NCBI GenBank assembly: GCA_016871855.1
Contig: VHBQ01000009.1
Location: forward strand, 1 to 57,502
DNA: 57,502 nt
Direction: 5' to 3'
From: Gemmatimonadota bacterium
GTDB lineage: Bacteria; Gemmatimonadota; Gemmatimonadetes; Gemmatimonadales; Gemmatimonadaceae
Below the pieces are notes generated by a model. That model was not told where the DNA came from, did not search any database, and saw nothing but the letters and a program-made list of their open reading frames with translations. A program made the translations under genes and the position numbers. Shown one piece after another: positions 33,359 through 41,406 of the stretch (the stretch's first letter is position 1; each line of letters opens with the position of its first letter).

Positions 33359-34107
33359 TGCGGACGGTGCGATTGCCGTTTGCGGCCGTGGTCTGCGCGC
33401 TGGTGGCCACCAGCGCGACCGCGGCGCAGGACCCACCGCCCAAGCCAGCCGCTCCCATCTGGAGCGGCTCGCTGGGTGCGGGGCTTGCCTCGACCACCGG
33501 CAACACCGACACGCAGCACTGGAACGTCTCGTTCAAGGCGAACCGGAAGCCGACGACGGGGCTGGCGTTTGCCGCCGAGGGGCTGATGATCCGCGGCAGC
33601 AAGGACGGCAAGCTGAGCGCCGACAACAGCCTGCTGCGCTCGCGCCTCGACCTGAAGTACGCCGACAAGGCGTACGTCTTCGCCCAGGCGCAGTACCTGC
33701 GCAACCCGTTCAAGTCGATCGACTATTTCTGGGCGAACACGGCGGGGATGGGTTACCGCTTCTTCGACTCCTCGGCGGGGACGTTCTCCGTGGACCTCAG
33801 CGGCGGCGCGTCGTGGGAGAAGAACGTCGGGAAGCCCGTGCGCACCCACAGCGCGATTGCCTTCGGCGAGAAGTACGCGAAGGCGCTCTCCAAGACGGCG
33901 ACCTTCACGCATGCGTTTTCGGGCAACGTCGTGGCCGATGACGTCGGCAACGGACTGTACACCACGAGCGTCGGCGTGGCCGCCGCGGTCACCAACCGCA
34001 CGCAGGTGAAGGTGGAGGCGCTCGACACGTATCGCACCACGCCGCCGAGCGCGGCAATCAACAAGCGGGACCTCTCGACGGTGGTGTCGTTCGTCTACAA
34101 GTTCTGA
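33358..34107 (+). CDS. DUF481 outer-membrane barrel protein
   Basis: This is a 249-residue exported protein. The signal peptide ends at about residue 23 (TAAQ). The rest has amphipathic strands with aromatic girdles (for example GMGYRFFD, VSFVYKF) and a C-terminal Phe, typical of outer-membrane beta barrels; the pattern matches the DUF481/YdiY family. Function is unknown, though relatives respond to salt or acid. The ATG at 33358 overlaps the protease stop (TGATG); a GTG one codon earlier is also possible. The SLC13 gene starts 5 bases after its stop. Confidence 0.85.
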   Translation: MRTVRLPFAAVVCALVATSATAAQDPPPKPAAPIWSGSLGAGLASTTGNTDTQHWNVSFKANRKPTTGLAFAAEGLMIRGSKDGKLSADNSLLRSRLDLKYADKAYVFAQAQYLRNPFKSIDYFWANTAGMGYRFFDSSAGTFSVDLSGGASWEKNVGKPVRTHSAIAFGEKYAKALSKTATFTHAFSGNVVADDVGNGLYTTSVGVAAAVTNRTQVKVEALDTYRTTPPSAAINKRDLSTVVSFVYKF

Positions 34108-34112
34108 GCGCC

Positions 34113-35594
34113 ATGACCGAGACCGGAGATCCCTCAGGTCACTCTCACGCCCGCGCATACGCCGGGCTCGCCCTCGGCGTGCTGGCGTGCGCCGCGATGC
34201 TCCTCTCCGCACCGCCCGAGGGCATGTCGCTCCCGGCGTGGCGCACGGCGGCCGTCGCCGCGCTGATGGCGACCTGGTGGGTCACCGAGGCCATCCCGAT
34301 CGCGGCCACCGCGCTCGTGCCGATTGTGCTGTTCCCCCTGCTCGATGTCGCAACGGTCGAGGCGACCACGGCGCCGTACGGGAACCCGGTGATCTACCTC
34401 TTCCTCGGCGGCTTCCTCATTGCGATGGCCCTCGAGGGGTGCGGACTGCACCGCCGGTTGGCGCTCGCCATCTTGGAGGTAGTCGGCACCAAGCCCGCCA
34501 GTCTTGTCTTCGGGTTCATGACGGCGACCGCGCTGATCAGCATGTGGGTGAGCAACGCGGCAACCGTCGTCATGATGCTACCGATGGCCACGTCGGTCAT
34601 CGCGCTCGCCCGCGCCAACGTCGGGTCGAATGACCCGGTGGTGCAGAAGCGCCAACGCTCCTTCGAGGTGGCGTTGCTGCTCGGCGTCGCCTACGCGGCG
34701 AGCATCGGCGGGCTCGGGACGCTCATCGGGACACCGCCGAATGCGCTGTTTGCCGGCTTCATGTCGTCCACCTACGGCGTGCGGATCGGATTCGCCGAGT
34801 GGATGCTGCTCGGCGTGCCGATCGTAGTCATCGGCTTGCCGTTCACCTGGCTGCTGCTGGTGCGCTGGCTGTATCCCGTCGGCAAGGAGCCCATCGCCGG
34901 CGGCGCGGCGATGCTGCACGCGGAACGCACGGCGCTGGGACGCATGTCGTCCGCTGAGCGGCTCGTTGCGGCCATCACGGCGCTCACGGTCGTGGCGTGG
35001 GTCACGCGTCCGCTTATCGAACGCTGGATTCCGGCGATCTCGGATACCGGCATCGCGATGACCGGCGGCCTTCTCCTGTTCGTGCTCCCCTCATCGTGGA
35101 AGCCACGGCGTGTGGCGCTGTCGTGGAAGCAAGCCGAGCGCCTGCCGTGGTCGGTGCTCGTCCTGTTCGGCGGCGGGCTCTCGCTTGCCGCGGCGATCCA
35201 GAGGTCCGGACTCGCCGATTGGATCGGCAGCTCGCTTAGCGGACTCGCCGGGTGGCCGATCATGATTGTGATCTTCTCGATCACGACGGTGATCGTCTTC
35301 CTCACGGAGCTAACGAGCAACACGGCGACGGCCGCGGCCTTTCTCCCCGTGGTGGGCTCCCTGGCGACGGGGATCGGCGCCGACCCGATGCTGCTCGCCC
35401 TGCCGACGACGCTGGGGGCGAGCTGCGCCTTCATGCTTCCCGTCGGGACGCCGCCGAACGCGCTGGTCTATGGCACTGGCGCGCTGACGATCCCGCAGAT
35501 GGCCAAGGCGGGGTGGTGGCTGAACGTCTTCTTCATCGTGGTGATCTCGCTGGCCTGCTACTTCTTTGGTGGAATGGTGGTCGGCGCGCGATGA
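34113..35594 (+). CDS. SLC13/DASS-family sodium:dicarboxylate symporter
   Basis: The 493-residue inner-membrane protein has about 11-12 hydrophobic helices and both conserved DASS substrate motifs: SNAATVV (about 34555) and SNTATAAAF with PVGTPPNAL in the second half. Members import C4-dicarboxylates, citrate or sulfate together with sodium. It follows the DUF481 gene by 5 bases and overlaps the following lipoprotein gene by 4 bases, which suggests a single mRNA. Substrate cannot be assigned from sequence. Confidence 0.93.
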   Translation: MTETGDPSGHSHARAYAGLALGVLACAAMLLSAPPEGMSLPAWRTAAVAALMATWWVTEAIPIAATALVPIVLFPLLDVATVEATTAPYGNPVIYLFLGGFLIAMALEGCGLHRRLALAILEVVGTKPASLVFGFMTATALISMWVSNAATVVMMLPMATSVIALARANVGSNDPVVQKRQRSFEVALLLGVAYAASIGGLGTLIGTPPNALFAGFMSSTYGVRIGFAEWMLLGVPIVVIGLPFTWLLLVRWLYPVGKEPIAGGAAMLHAERTALGRMSSAERLVAAITALTVVAWVTRPLIERWIPAISDTGIAMTGGLLLFVLPSSWKPRRVALSWKQAERLPWSVLVLFGGGLSLAAAIQRSGLADWIGSSLSGLAGWPIMIVIFSITTVIVFLTELTSNTATAAAFLPVVGSLATGIGADPMLLALPTTLGASCAFMLPVGTPPNALVYGTGALTIPQMAKAGWWLNVFFIVVISLACYFFGGMVVGAR

Positions 35595-36220
35595 CGACCG
35601 CGGCGACGCCTCTTCTTCTCAGCGCTCAGCGGCGTGCCAGGGCGGTGCAGGCGGCTGGCGTGTGGTGCCTTGTCCTGAGCACCGCCGCCTGCGGCGCCGC
35701 GCGGACGCCAGCCCAGGGACCGACGGCGCCTCACGCGGCGCGCGCCGTGAACACGCTGCGGAAACTGCCTTCGGTGTCGGCCCTCCATTGGGTGAAGCCG
35801 AGCGTCCTCATTACCGACGCCACCAGCGAAGACGATGAGAGCGCGACACTCGGCGCTGCCCGCTCGATGCGGCTCGACGTGGAGGCCGTGCTGAAAGGGG
35901 CGCGTTGGGCGGTCATCGACGCGGACACGGCGCCGTTCAAGGCTACGATTGCGATTGCTCAGCGCGTAAGAACTGAGGAGGAGCGACGGGTGATTCCCGG
36001 CACCGAGGCGGTGCGGCAGAGCTGCACCGGCCGTAGCTGCCCGCCGCCGCCGCCGCCGCGCTACCAGACGGTAAGCGTGCAGCGCCAAGTCGCTCGAGCC
36101 GTGTTCGTCCTGCGGCACCGCGACGGAGCACGCTTCGAGTACGCGCTGGACCACATTGATCCCAAGACCTCTGGCGGCGCCTTCGCTAAGCAGGTTATCA
36201 CCCTGCTGAAGGCGCGCTGA
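35591..36220 (+). CDS. Hypothetical lipoprotein
   Basis: I do not recognise this 209-residue protein. The N-terminus has a signal peptide with a lipobox (STAAC at about residue 34), so it is probably anchored in the envelope. The mature part mixes strands and helices, and a short CxxxxCPPPPPP proline stretch lies at about residue 145. The ATG at 35591 overlaps the symporter stop (ATGA). No catalytic motif is visible. It may be an accessory factor, but this is based only on gene order. Confidence 0.7.
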   Translation: MTTAATPLLLSAQRRARAVQAAGVWCLVLSTAACGAARTPAQGPTAPHAARAVNTLRKLPSVSALHWVKPSVLITDATSEDDESATLGAARSMRLDVEAVLKGARWAVIDADTAPFKATIAIAQRVRTEEERRVIPGTEAVRQSCTGRSCPPPPPPRYQTVSVQRQVARAVFVLRHRDGARFEYALDHIDPKTSGGAFAKQVITLLKAR

Positions 36221-36248
36221 GCCCCTCAACCCCCCATCAGGAGCCTCC

Positions 36249-36611
36249 ATGACCAAGAGCGCTCGATCCGTCCTCGTCTTCGGCTGGTATCTCGTCGGAC
36301 TCGGCGTCATGCTGGTCGCCCTCCCGAACGTGATCCTCGGGATGTTCTTCCTGCCGCTGACGAACGAGGTGTGGCTGCGCGTGGTCGGCATGCTGGTGCT
36401 CTGCCTGGCGTACTACTACATCAACGCCGCGCGCGCGGGCTTGCGGCCGATGCTGGAGTGGACGGTCCACGTACGCGCGACGGTCATCGTCTGGTTTGCG
36501 GCGTTTGTCGTGCTCGGATTCGCCGAGTGGCCGCTGATTCTCTTTGGGGTGGTGGATGTGGCCGGGGCGCTTTGGACGCGCGCCGCGCTGCGCGCGGAGG
36601 CGCGCGGTTGA
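36249..36611 (+). CDS. Small four-helix membrane protein
   Basis: The 120-residue protein is almost entirely four hydrophobic helices (about 8-30, 40-60, 75-92 and 95-112) with short loops. It has no recognised motif. GGAG stands 7 bases before the ATG. The next gene starts two bases after its stop. Its function is unknown. Confidence 0.75.
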   Translation: MTKSARSVLVFGWYLVGLGVMLVALPNVILGMFFLPLTNEVWLRVVGMLVLCLAYYYINAARAGLRPMLEWTVHVRATVIVWFAAFVVLGFAEWPLILFGVVDVAGALWTRAALRAEARG

Positions 36612-36613
36612 CC

Positions 36614-37765
36614 ATGCCCGGCATCCGCTCCCGGCTCCCCGATACCGGCACCACCATCTTCACGGTGATGTCGCAGCTTGCGGCGGAGACGGGCGCAGTG
36701 AACCTGGGGCAGGGGTTCCCGGACTTCGACATTCCCGATGCGCTGGCGGAACTGCTCGCGCGCGCCGTGCGCGACGGGAAGAACCAGTACGCGCCAATGT
36801 CCGGGCTGCCCGTCTTGCGCGAGGCCATCGCCGCGAAGACGGAAGTGCTGTATGGGCGCCGAGTAGATCCAGCGGCTGAGATCACGGTCACCAGCGGCGC
36901 CACCGAGGCGATCTTCAACGCCATCCTGGCCGCGGTGCAGCCCGGCGATGAAGCCATCGTCCTCGATCCGAGCTACGACAGCTACGAGCCCGGCATCGTG
37001 ATGGCCGGCGGGCGCTGTGTGCACGTCGCCCTCCGCGACGCCGACTTCTCGGTGGACTGGGAGGCGGTGCGGGCGGCGGTGACGCCACGCACGCGGCTCA
37101 TCATCGTGAACTCGCCGCACAACCCGTCGGGCGCCGTCTGGTCTGCCGATGACGTCGCGCAACTCGCAGAGCTGGCCGAGGCGCACGATCTGCTGGTCAT
37201 CTCGGACGAGGTGTACGAGCACATCGTCTTCGACGGCCGGCGCCACGAGAGCGCGCTCTGCCACGAGGCGCTGGCGGCGCGGACGTTTGTGGTCTCGTCG
37301 TTCGGCAAGACGTACCACTGCACGGGATGGAAGGTGGGCTACTGCATCGCGCCGGCGCCGCTCACCGCGGAGTTCCGGAAGGTGCACCAGTACAACACCT
37401 TTGCCACCAACACGCCGGCGCAGTGGGCCTTTGCGGGGATGCTGCGCGACCATCCGGCTCATCACGCACAGCTTGGCGCCTTCTACGAGTCCAAGCGCGA
37501 CCGATTCCGCGCGCAGCTCGAGCAGACGCGCCTGCGCCCGTACGCGGTGGGCGGGAGCTATTTTCAGCTCGTGGACTACTCGGCCATCTCCGACCTGTCC
37601 GATCGCGAGTTCGCCAACTGGCTGTGCATGACGCACGGCGTGGCGTCGATCCCGCTTTCGCCCTTCTACGCCTCGCCGCCCGAGGGGCAGCGCATCGTGC
37701 GCCTGTGCTTCGCAAAGCACGAGGCAACGCTCGACGCGGCGATCGCGCGGCTGGAAAAGGTATGA
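36614..37765 (+). CDS. Class I/II PLP aminotransferase (YbdL/glutamine transaminase type)
   Basis: This 383-residue cytosolic enzyme uses pyridoxal phosphate. The start GQGFPDFDIP and cofactor segment SSFGKTYHCTGWKVGY, with PLP-binding Lys232, match the methionine/glutamine transaminase K subgroup. The motif NSPHNPSGA is intact. It likely aminates 2-oxo-4-methylthiobutyrate, the last step of methionine salvage, using glutamine or aromatic amino acids. The omega-amidase gene 37 bases downstream supports glutamine as donor. The ATG at 36614 gives the conserved N-terminus; a TTG two codons earlier is possible. Confidence 0.9.
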   Translation: MPGIRSRLPDTGTTIFTVMSQLAAETGAVNLGQGFPDFDIPDALAELLARAVRDGKNQYAPMSGLPVLREAIAAKTEVLYGRRVDPAAEITVTSGATEAIFNAILAAVQPGDEAIVLDPSYDSYEPGIVMAGGRCVHVALRDADFSVDWEAVRAAVTPRTRLIIVNSPHNPSGAVWSADDVAQLAELAEAHDLLVISDEVYEHIVFDGRRHESALCHEALAARTFVVSSFGKTYHCTGWKVGYCIAPAPLTAEFRKVHQYNTFATNTPAQWAFAGMLRDHPAHHAQLGAFYESKRDRFRAQLEQTRLRPYAVGGSYFQLVDYSAISDLSDREFANWLCMTHGVASIPLSPFYASPPEGQRIVRLCFAKHEATLDAAIARLEKV

Positions 37766-37802
37766 CGACGCGCGAACGCGGTCGGACGGCTGGGGGCGGC
37801 CC

Positions 37803-38606
37803 GTGAGCGCGCCCGACCTGCGGGTACTGCTCGTGCAGGCCGACACAGTCTGGCACGATCCGGCCGCCAACCGCGCCCGCCTTGGCGCGTGGGTGCGCGA
37901 CGCGGAGTCGGCTGACTTGATCGTCCTGCCTGAGACGTTCACCACCGGCTTCTCGAACGAGGCCGTCGCCACGGCCGAGACGATGGACGGCGAGACGGCG
38001 GCATGGATGCGCGCACTCGCCGCCGAGCGGAACGCGGCGGTCACGGGGAGCATCCAGTGCCGTGACGACGGGCGTGTCTACAATCGCTTGCTCTTCGCGA
38101 CGCCCGACGGCACGGTGCGGCGCTACGACAAGCGGCATCTCTTCCGGATGGCGCGCGAGCAGGAGTGGTATGCGCCCGGGCGCGAACGGCTCGTCGTCGA
38201 GTGGCGCGGCTGGCAGATCTGTCCGCTGGTCTGCTACGACCTGCGCTTTCCCGTCTTCTCGCGCAACCGGATGGATGGCGCGCGTCAGGCGCCGGAGTTC
38301 GACCTGCTGCTCTACGTCGCCAACTGGCCGGCGCCGCGGCACGAGGCGTGGCGCACGCTGCTGCGCGCCCGCGCGATGGAGAACTCGTGCTACGTCGTCG
38401 GCGTCAACAGAACCGGCACGGACGGCAATGGCCATCCGTACCTCGGCGGCTCAATCGCCACCGATCCGCTGGGCAAGGCGCTGGCCGAATGCGATGCGGC
38501 AGCGCAGGCGGCGCTGGCGACGCTGTCGCTCGAGCGGCTGCACGAGCATCGACGGAAGTTCCCGGCACATCTCGACGCCGATGCCTTTGCGATCCTCGAC
38601 CCGTGA
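37803..38606 (+). CDS. Omega-amidase (nitrilase superfamily)
   Basis: This 267-residue cytosolic hydrolase carries the nitrilase triad Glu44 (LPETF), Lys110 (YDKRHLF) and Cys144 (CYDLRFPVF). The CYDLRFP signature places it in the YafV/Nit2 omega-amidase branch. It deamidates 2-oxoglutaramate, the by-product of glutamine transaminases, and so drives transamination by the neighbouring aminotransferase. The GTG at 37803 gives the conserved start (LRVLLVQADTVWHD). Confidence 0.92.
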   Translation: MSAPDLRVLLVQADTVWHDPAANRARLGAWVRDAESADLIVLPETFTTGFSNEAVATAETMDGETAAWMRALAAERNAAVTGSIQCRDDGRVYNRLLFATPDGTVRRYDKRHLFRMAREQEWYAPGRERLVVEWRGWQICPLVCYDLRFPVFSRNRMDGARQAPEFDLLLYVANWPAPRHEAWRTLLRARAMENSCYVVGVNRTGTDGNGHPYLGGSIATDPLGKALAECDAAAQAALATLSLERLHEHRRKFPAHLDADAFAILDP

Positions 38607-38646
38607 CGCGTCGCATCGAGCAACCACTCGCTGGCACGGCGGCCGA

Positions 38647-39093
38647 ATGATCACTGTCAGACCGATTGGCGTGGTCCGGAGTCCGTACTCCGACACCACT
38701 CAGGTGCCGAAAGGGACGGGCGCGAAGCACGAAGCCGAGGGGGTGCTGGAGCTGCTGCCCGAGTTCGAACCCGCGCTGACCGACATCGAGGGGTTCTCGC
38801 ATCTCTTCGTCATCTGGGTCTTCGATCGGTCCGACGGTTTCGACCTGATGGCGCAGCCCCCCAACGCTAACCGGCCGCACGGCCTCTTTGCGACGCGGTC
38901 GCCGCGGCGTCCCAATCCCCTTGGCCTCACGGTGGTCGAACTGCTCGGCCGCGATGGCCCGCGCCTGCACGTGCGCGGCGTGGATATGCTCGACGGAACG
39001 CCGATCGTGGATCTCAAGCCCTACTTGTCGAGCGTGCCGGCCGAGCGGCTTCGCCGGGGGTGGATGACGGAGGCGGAGCGGCCGCGGCCCTAG
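38647..39093 (+). CDS. trmO: tRNA (N6-threonylcarbamoyladenosine37) methyltransferase TrmO
   Basis: The 148-residue protein is a TrmO/TsaA-family enzyme that uses SAM to methylate t6A37 of tRNA-Thr. Its signatures are IGVVRSPY at the start, RPNPLGLTVVEL in the middle and DGTPIVDLKPY near the C-terminus. It is shorter than enterobacterial TrmO (about 235 residues) and resembles the compact archaeal-type form with only the core beta barrel. The ATG at 38647 is the first in the frame that gives the conserved N-terminus. Confidence 0.93.
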   Translation: MITVRPIGVVRSPYSDTTQVPKGTGAKHEAEGVLELLPEFEPALTDIEGFSHLFVIWVFDRSDGFDLMAQPPNANRPHGLFATRSPRRPNPLGLTVVELLGRDGPRLHVRGVDMLDGTPIVDLKPYLSSVPAERLRRGWMTEAERPRP

Positions 39094-39201
39094 GAATGCC
39101 GCCATCACATTGCGGTGAAGCGCGCGGCATCCGAAGATTCAGGCAGGGAACAACGCGTGGCAGGTCTTCTGCTTCCCCAAACAGGACCCGGAGGATCCCT
39201 C

Positions 39202-39372
39202 ATGGCGAAAAAGCACAACACCAAGGTTCCGGACTTCAGCTCACACAAGGCGCAGCAGCGCCTGCCGAAGGGCGCCAAGGATCAGGCGCCGCCGCCGCTC
39301 GCCGCGCACCCCGCGCCGCCGGTGGTTCCCAAGGCGCACGCTCCGAAGACGTCGGGCCACCGCGGGGCATAG
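39202..39372 (+). CDS. Small basic Pro/Ala-rich protein
   Basis: This 56-residue protein starts MAKKHNTK and is rich in Lys, His, Pro and Ala. It has no hydrophobic segment and should be disordered. A clear Shine-Dalgarno sequence (GGAGG, 39189-39193) precedes the ATG, which is the main reason to believe it. The frame extends back to 39115 but without a ribosome-binding site. Its function is unknown; a nucleic-acid-binding role is possible from its charge alone. Confidence 0.55.
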   Translation: MAKKHNTKVPDFSSHKAQQRLPKGAKDQAPPPLAAHPAPPVVPKAHAPKTSGHRGA

Positions 39373-39461
39373 GCGAGCGCCCGCTGGCACCGCGCGCGCA
39401 TGCAGGGGAGCCGCGGTGCCTCCGTGGGCGGTGGTGAGCCGAACCCGCGTACGCCGTCCGC

Positions 39462-39779
39462 ATGAGAGACACGAACGCCTCGATGACCGATTCGGCCACC
39501 CGCCGTGCGTGGTGGCCCGACCTTTACACCGTCTGCGTGGAGCTGCGCGCCATCGGGCGCCACGACATTGCCGACGAGCTTGACCGCTCGGTCGCCGGAA
39601 GCGCCACATCGGGGGAACTGCTGGGGAACATCGGGCTCGTGCTGCGCACGCAGGACGTGCAGCGGTCGCGCCTGACGCAGGACGGTCGCCGGGCGTGGGA
39701 CGCGATCATGCACGACGTCAACCAGGATGCGCCATTGCGGCGCGCCGCGTACCGCTGGCGCCGGCTGTTCTGGCCATGA
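39462..39779 (+). CDS. Hypothetical cytosolic protein
   Basis: The 105-residue helical protein has no recognised domain, signal peptide or membrane segment. It contains a Trp-rich start (ARRAWWPD-like region near residue 16) and an Arg-rich C-terminus (RRAAYRWRRLFWP). An alternative ATG at 39483 would shorten it by seven residues. It overlaps the CDF-like start by 4 bases (ATGA), which supports real translation. Confidence 0.62.
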   Translation: MRDTNASMTDSATRRAWWPDLYTVCVELRAIGRHDIADELDRSVAGSATSGELLGNIGLVLRTQDVQRSRLTQDGRRAWDAIMHDVNQDAPLRRAAYRWRRLFWP

Positions 39780-40420
39780 ACGAGTCGCGCGCCGCCCTCG
39801 TCACCCGCAGCCGTCGGCTGAACCTCGCGACCCTCGCGTACAACGCGCTCGAAGGGGTCGTTGCGATTAGCTCGGGCCTCGTCGCCGGCTCGGTGGCGCT
39901 GATCGGATTCGGCATCGACAGCGGCATCGAGCTGTCCGCGTCGTTCGTGGCGCTGTGGCGGCTTCGCCACGATGCCGACCCGTCGCGGCGTGAACGGGTC
40001 GAGCGCCTCGCGCATCGCCTCATCGGCGCGCTGTTTCTCGCTCTCGCGCTCTACGTGACGGTGGAGGCCACGCGGGCGCTCTGGAACCGCGAGGCGCCCG
40101 ACGCGAGTCCGATCGGCATCGCGCTCGCCGCCGCCTCAGTGCTCGTGATGCCGTGGCTCGCCCGGGCGAAGCGGCGCGTCGGCCAGGCGCTGGGCAGCCG
40201 CGCGCTCACGGCGGAGGCTACGCAGACCTCGCTCTGCATGTGGCTCTCGGCGATCCTGCTGGCGGGGCTGCTGCTCAACGCGATGCTGGGCTGGTGGTGG
40301 GCCGATCCAGTGGCGGCCCTCGCCATGGTGCCCATCATCGCGAAGGAGGGCGTTGAGGGGATCCGTGGCGCGCCGTCGTGCGGCGACGACTGCCACTGCG
40401 CGCCGGTGGTAGTCGAGTAG
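39776..40420 (+). CDS. Cation-diffusion-facilitator-like membrane protein without cytosolic domain
   Basis: The 214-residue protein has six predicted helices with CDF-type transmembrane motifs. One is GFGIDSGIELSAS, where Asp and Glu sit at the usual metal-binding spacing; another is WWADPVAAL in the last helices. CDF proteins export zinc, iron or manganese in exchange for protons. The usual about 80-residue cytosolic domain is missing; instead a short tail, CGDDCHCAP, carries three Cys and one His that could bind metal. The ATG at 39776 overlaps the upstream stop. Confidence 0.85.
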   Translation: MNESRAALVTRSRRLNLATLAYNALEGVVAISSGLVAGSVALIGFGIDSGIELSASFVALWRLRHDADPSRRERVERLAHRLIGALFLALALYVTVEATRALWNREAPDASPIGIALAAASVLVMPWLARAKRRVGQALGSRALTAEATQTSLCMWLSAILLAGLLLNAMLGWWWADPVAALAMVPIIAKEGVEGIRGAPSCGDDCHCAPVVVE

Positions 40421-40448
40421 GACGCGCGGCGGGCTCGCGCAAACGTCA

Positions 40449-40484
40449 AACGCCGGGCGGGCGCTTCTGCGCCAGCCCGGCGTT
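40449..40484. terminator. Hairpin terminator between convergent genes
   Basis: A perfect 10-bp outer stem (40449-40458 with 40475-40484) encloses an inner 5-bp stem and a TTCT loop. It lies between the convergent CDF-like gene and the secreted-protein gene and ends in TT followed by CCTGTCTT, so it may terminate both. Confidence 0.75.
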
Positions 40485-40523
40485 CCTGTCTTCCCACTCT
40501 CTCGCGGCGAACGCCGCGCGCCC

Positions 40524-41120
40524 TTACGGCGCTGGCGTGGCGACCACCACCAGCTTCTCGAGGCTCGCAACGACGGCTCCGGCCGTTCCGGGGATCGCGG
40601 CGGACTTCTCGATCTCCGTCCCGAGCTTGCGCGCTTCCGCAATGGCAGCCGCCTGTTCGGTGCTGGGCTTCGCGCCGCCGTACATCAACGCACGCTCGTA
40701 GTGGAAGGCCAGCCGATCAAGATCGTTCGCGGCGGTGGGGATGTTGTCGGGACGCGGCCGCTGCAGCACCGCCTTCACCAGCAACAGGTGGTGATGCGCC
40801 AGCGCGAGATCGATCTTCTGGAACTCGGAATCGAGCGACTTCACGTCCTTGACGGTGCCAGCCCGCAGGGCGGCCGCCAGTTTCTCCAGATTGCTCTCGG
40901 CGTTGAGCAGATTGGTGCCGACGGTTTCGTCGCGGCAGCGCCCCACCTGCGTGCGGACGCCCAAGCTCGCCATCAGCACAGAATTGGCGGCGTTGCGCGG
41001 CTGCCCGGCGACGAACTCCTTGCGCGCTCTCGTGAAATCGATTTCCTCAGCTTGCGCGCGCAGGGCGGCGGGAGTCGCCACGAGGGCGGCGGCGAGCAGG
41101 AACACGGAACGAATCGACAT
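40524..41120 (-). CDS. Hypothetical secreted helical protein
   Basis: I do not recognise this 198-residue protein. A signal peptide (about 1-25, ending LRAQA) is followed by predominantly helical sequence. There are no enzyme motifs. The ATG at 41120 is supported by GGAGGA a few bases upstream; the frame continues to 41288 but runs back towards the repeat. It is expected to be periplasmic. The direction is the same as the TRAP operon, separated by a large inverted repeat. Confidence 0.7.
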   Translation of the reverse strand: MSIRSVFLLAAALVATPAALRAQAEEIDFTRARKEFVAGQPRNAANSVLMASLGVRTQVGRCRDETVGTNLLNAESNLEKLAAALRAGTVKDVKSLDSEFQKIDLALAHHHLLLVKAVLQRPRPDNIPTAANDLDRLAFHYERALMYGGAKPSTEQAAAIAEARKLGTEIEKSAAIPGTAGAVVASLEKLVVVATPAP

Positions 41121-41276
41121 AGCATCCTCCGCAGACGGGCACCGCAACGCCTCCCGCTCGGACGCACCCGTGCGCGCCGACACGGCAGAAAACGCAGGTC
41201 CCGTAGTGAAATTCTGTGACACGCCGAAGGGGGGCGCAGTCGGGAAACGCCTTAGATACAGTACTTGAGAGAGACT

Positions 41277-41402
41277 ACAGAGAAACAACAGAGAGACAAC
41301 AGTTAAGACGGCGAGGGGCGCGACCCACTGTCGCCCCAGCGGTACTGTTGTCTCTCTGTTGTTTCTCTGTTGTTTCTCTGTTGTTTCTCTGTTGTTTCTC
41401 TG
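41277..41402. repeat. 27-bp perfect inverted repeat with an 11-bp tandem array
   Basis: Positions 41277-41303 are the exact reverse complement of 41344-41370. The right arm runs on into a tandem array of an 11-bp unit: four exact TTGTTTCTCTG copies (41359-41402) preceded by one variant. The array touches the stop codon of the TRAP permease gene. It separates that gene from the next gene on the same strand. Confidence 0.92.
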
Positions 41403-41406
41403 TTGC

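Noticed and set aside
41348-41402. CRISPR array from the 11-bp repeats
   Set aside because: Units are contiguous with no spacers and far too short. The 9-bp repeats at 3560 fail for the same reason.
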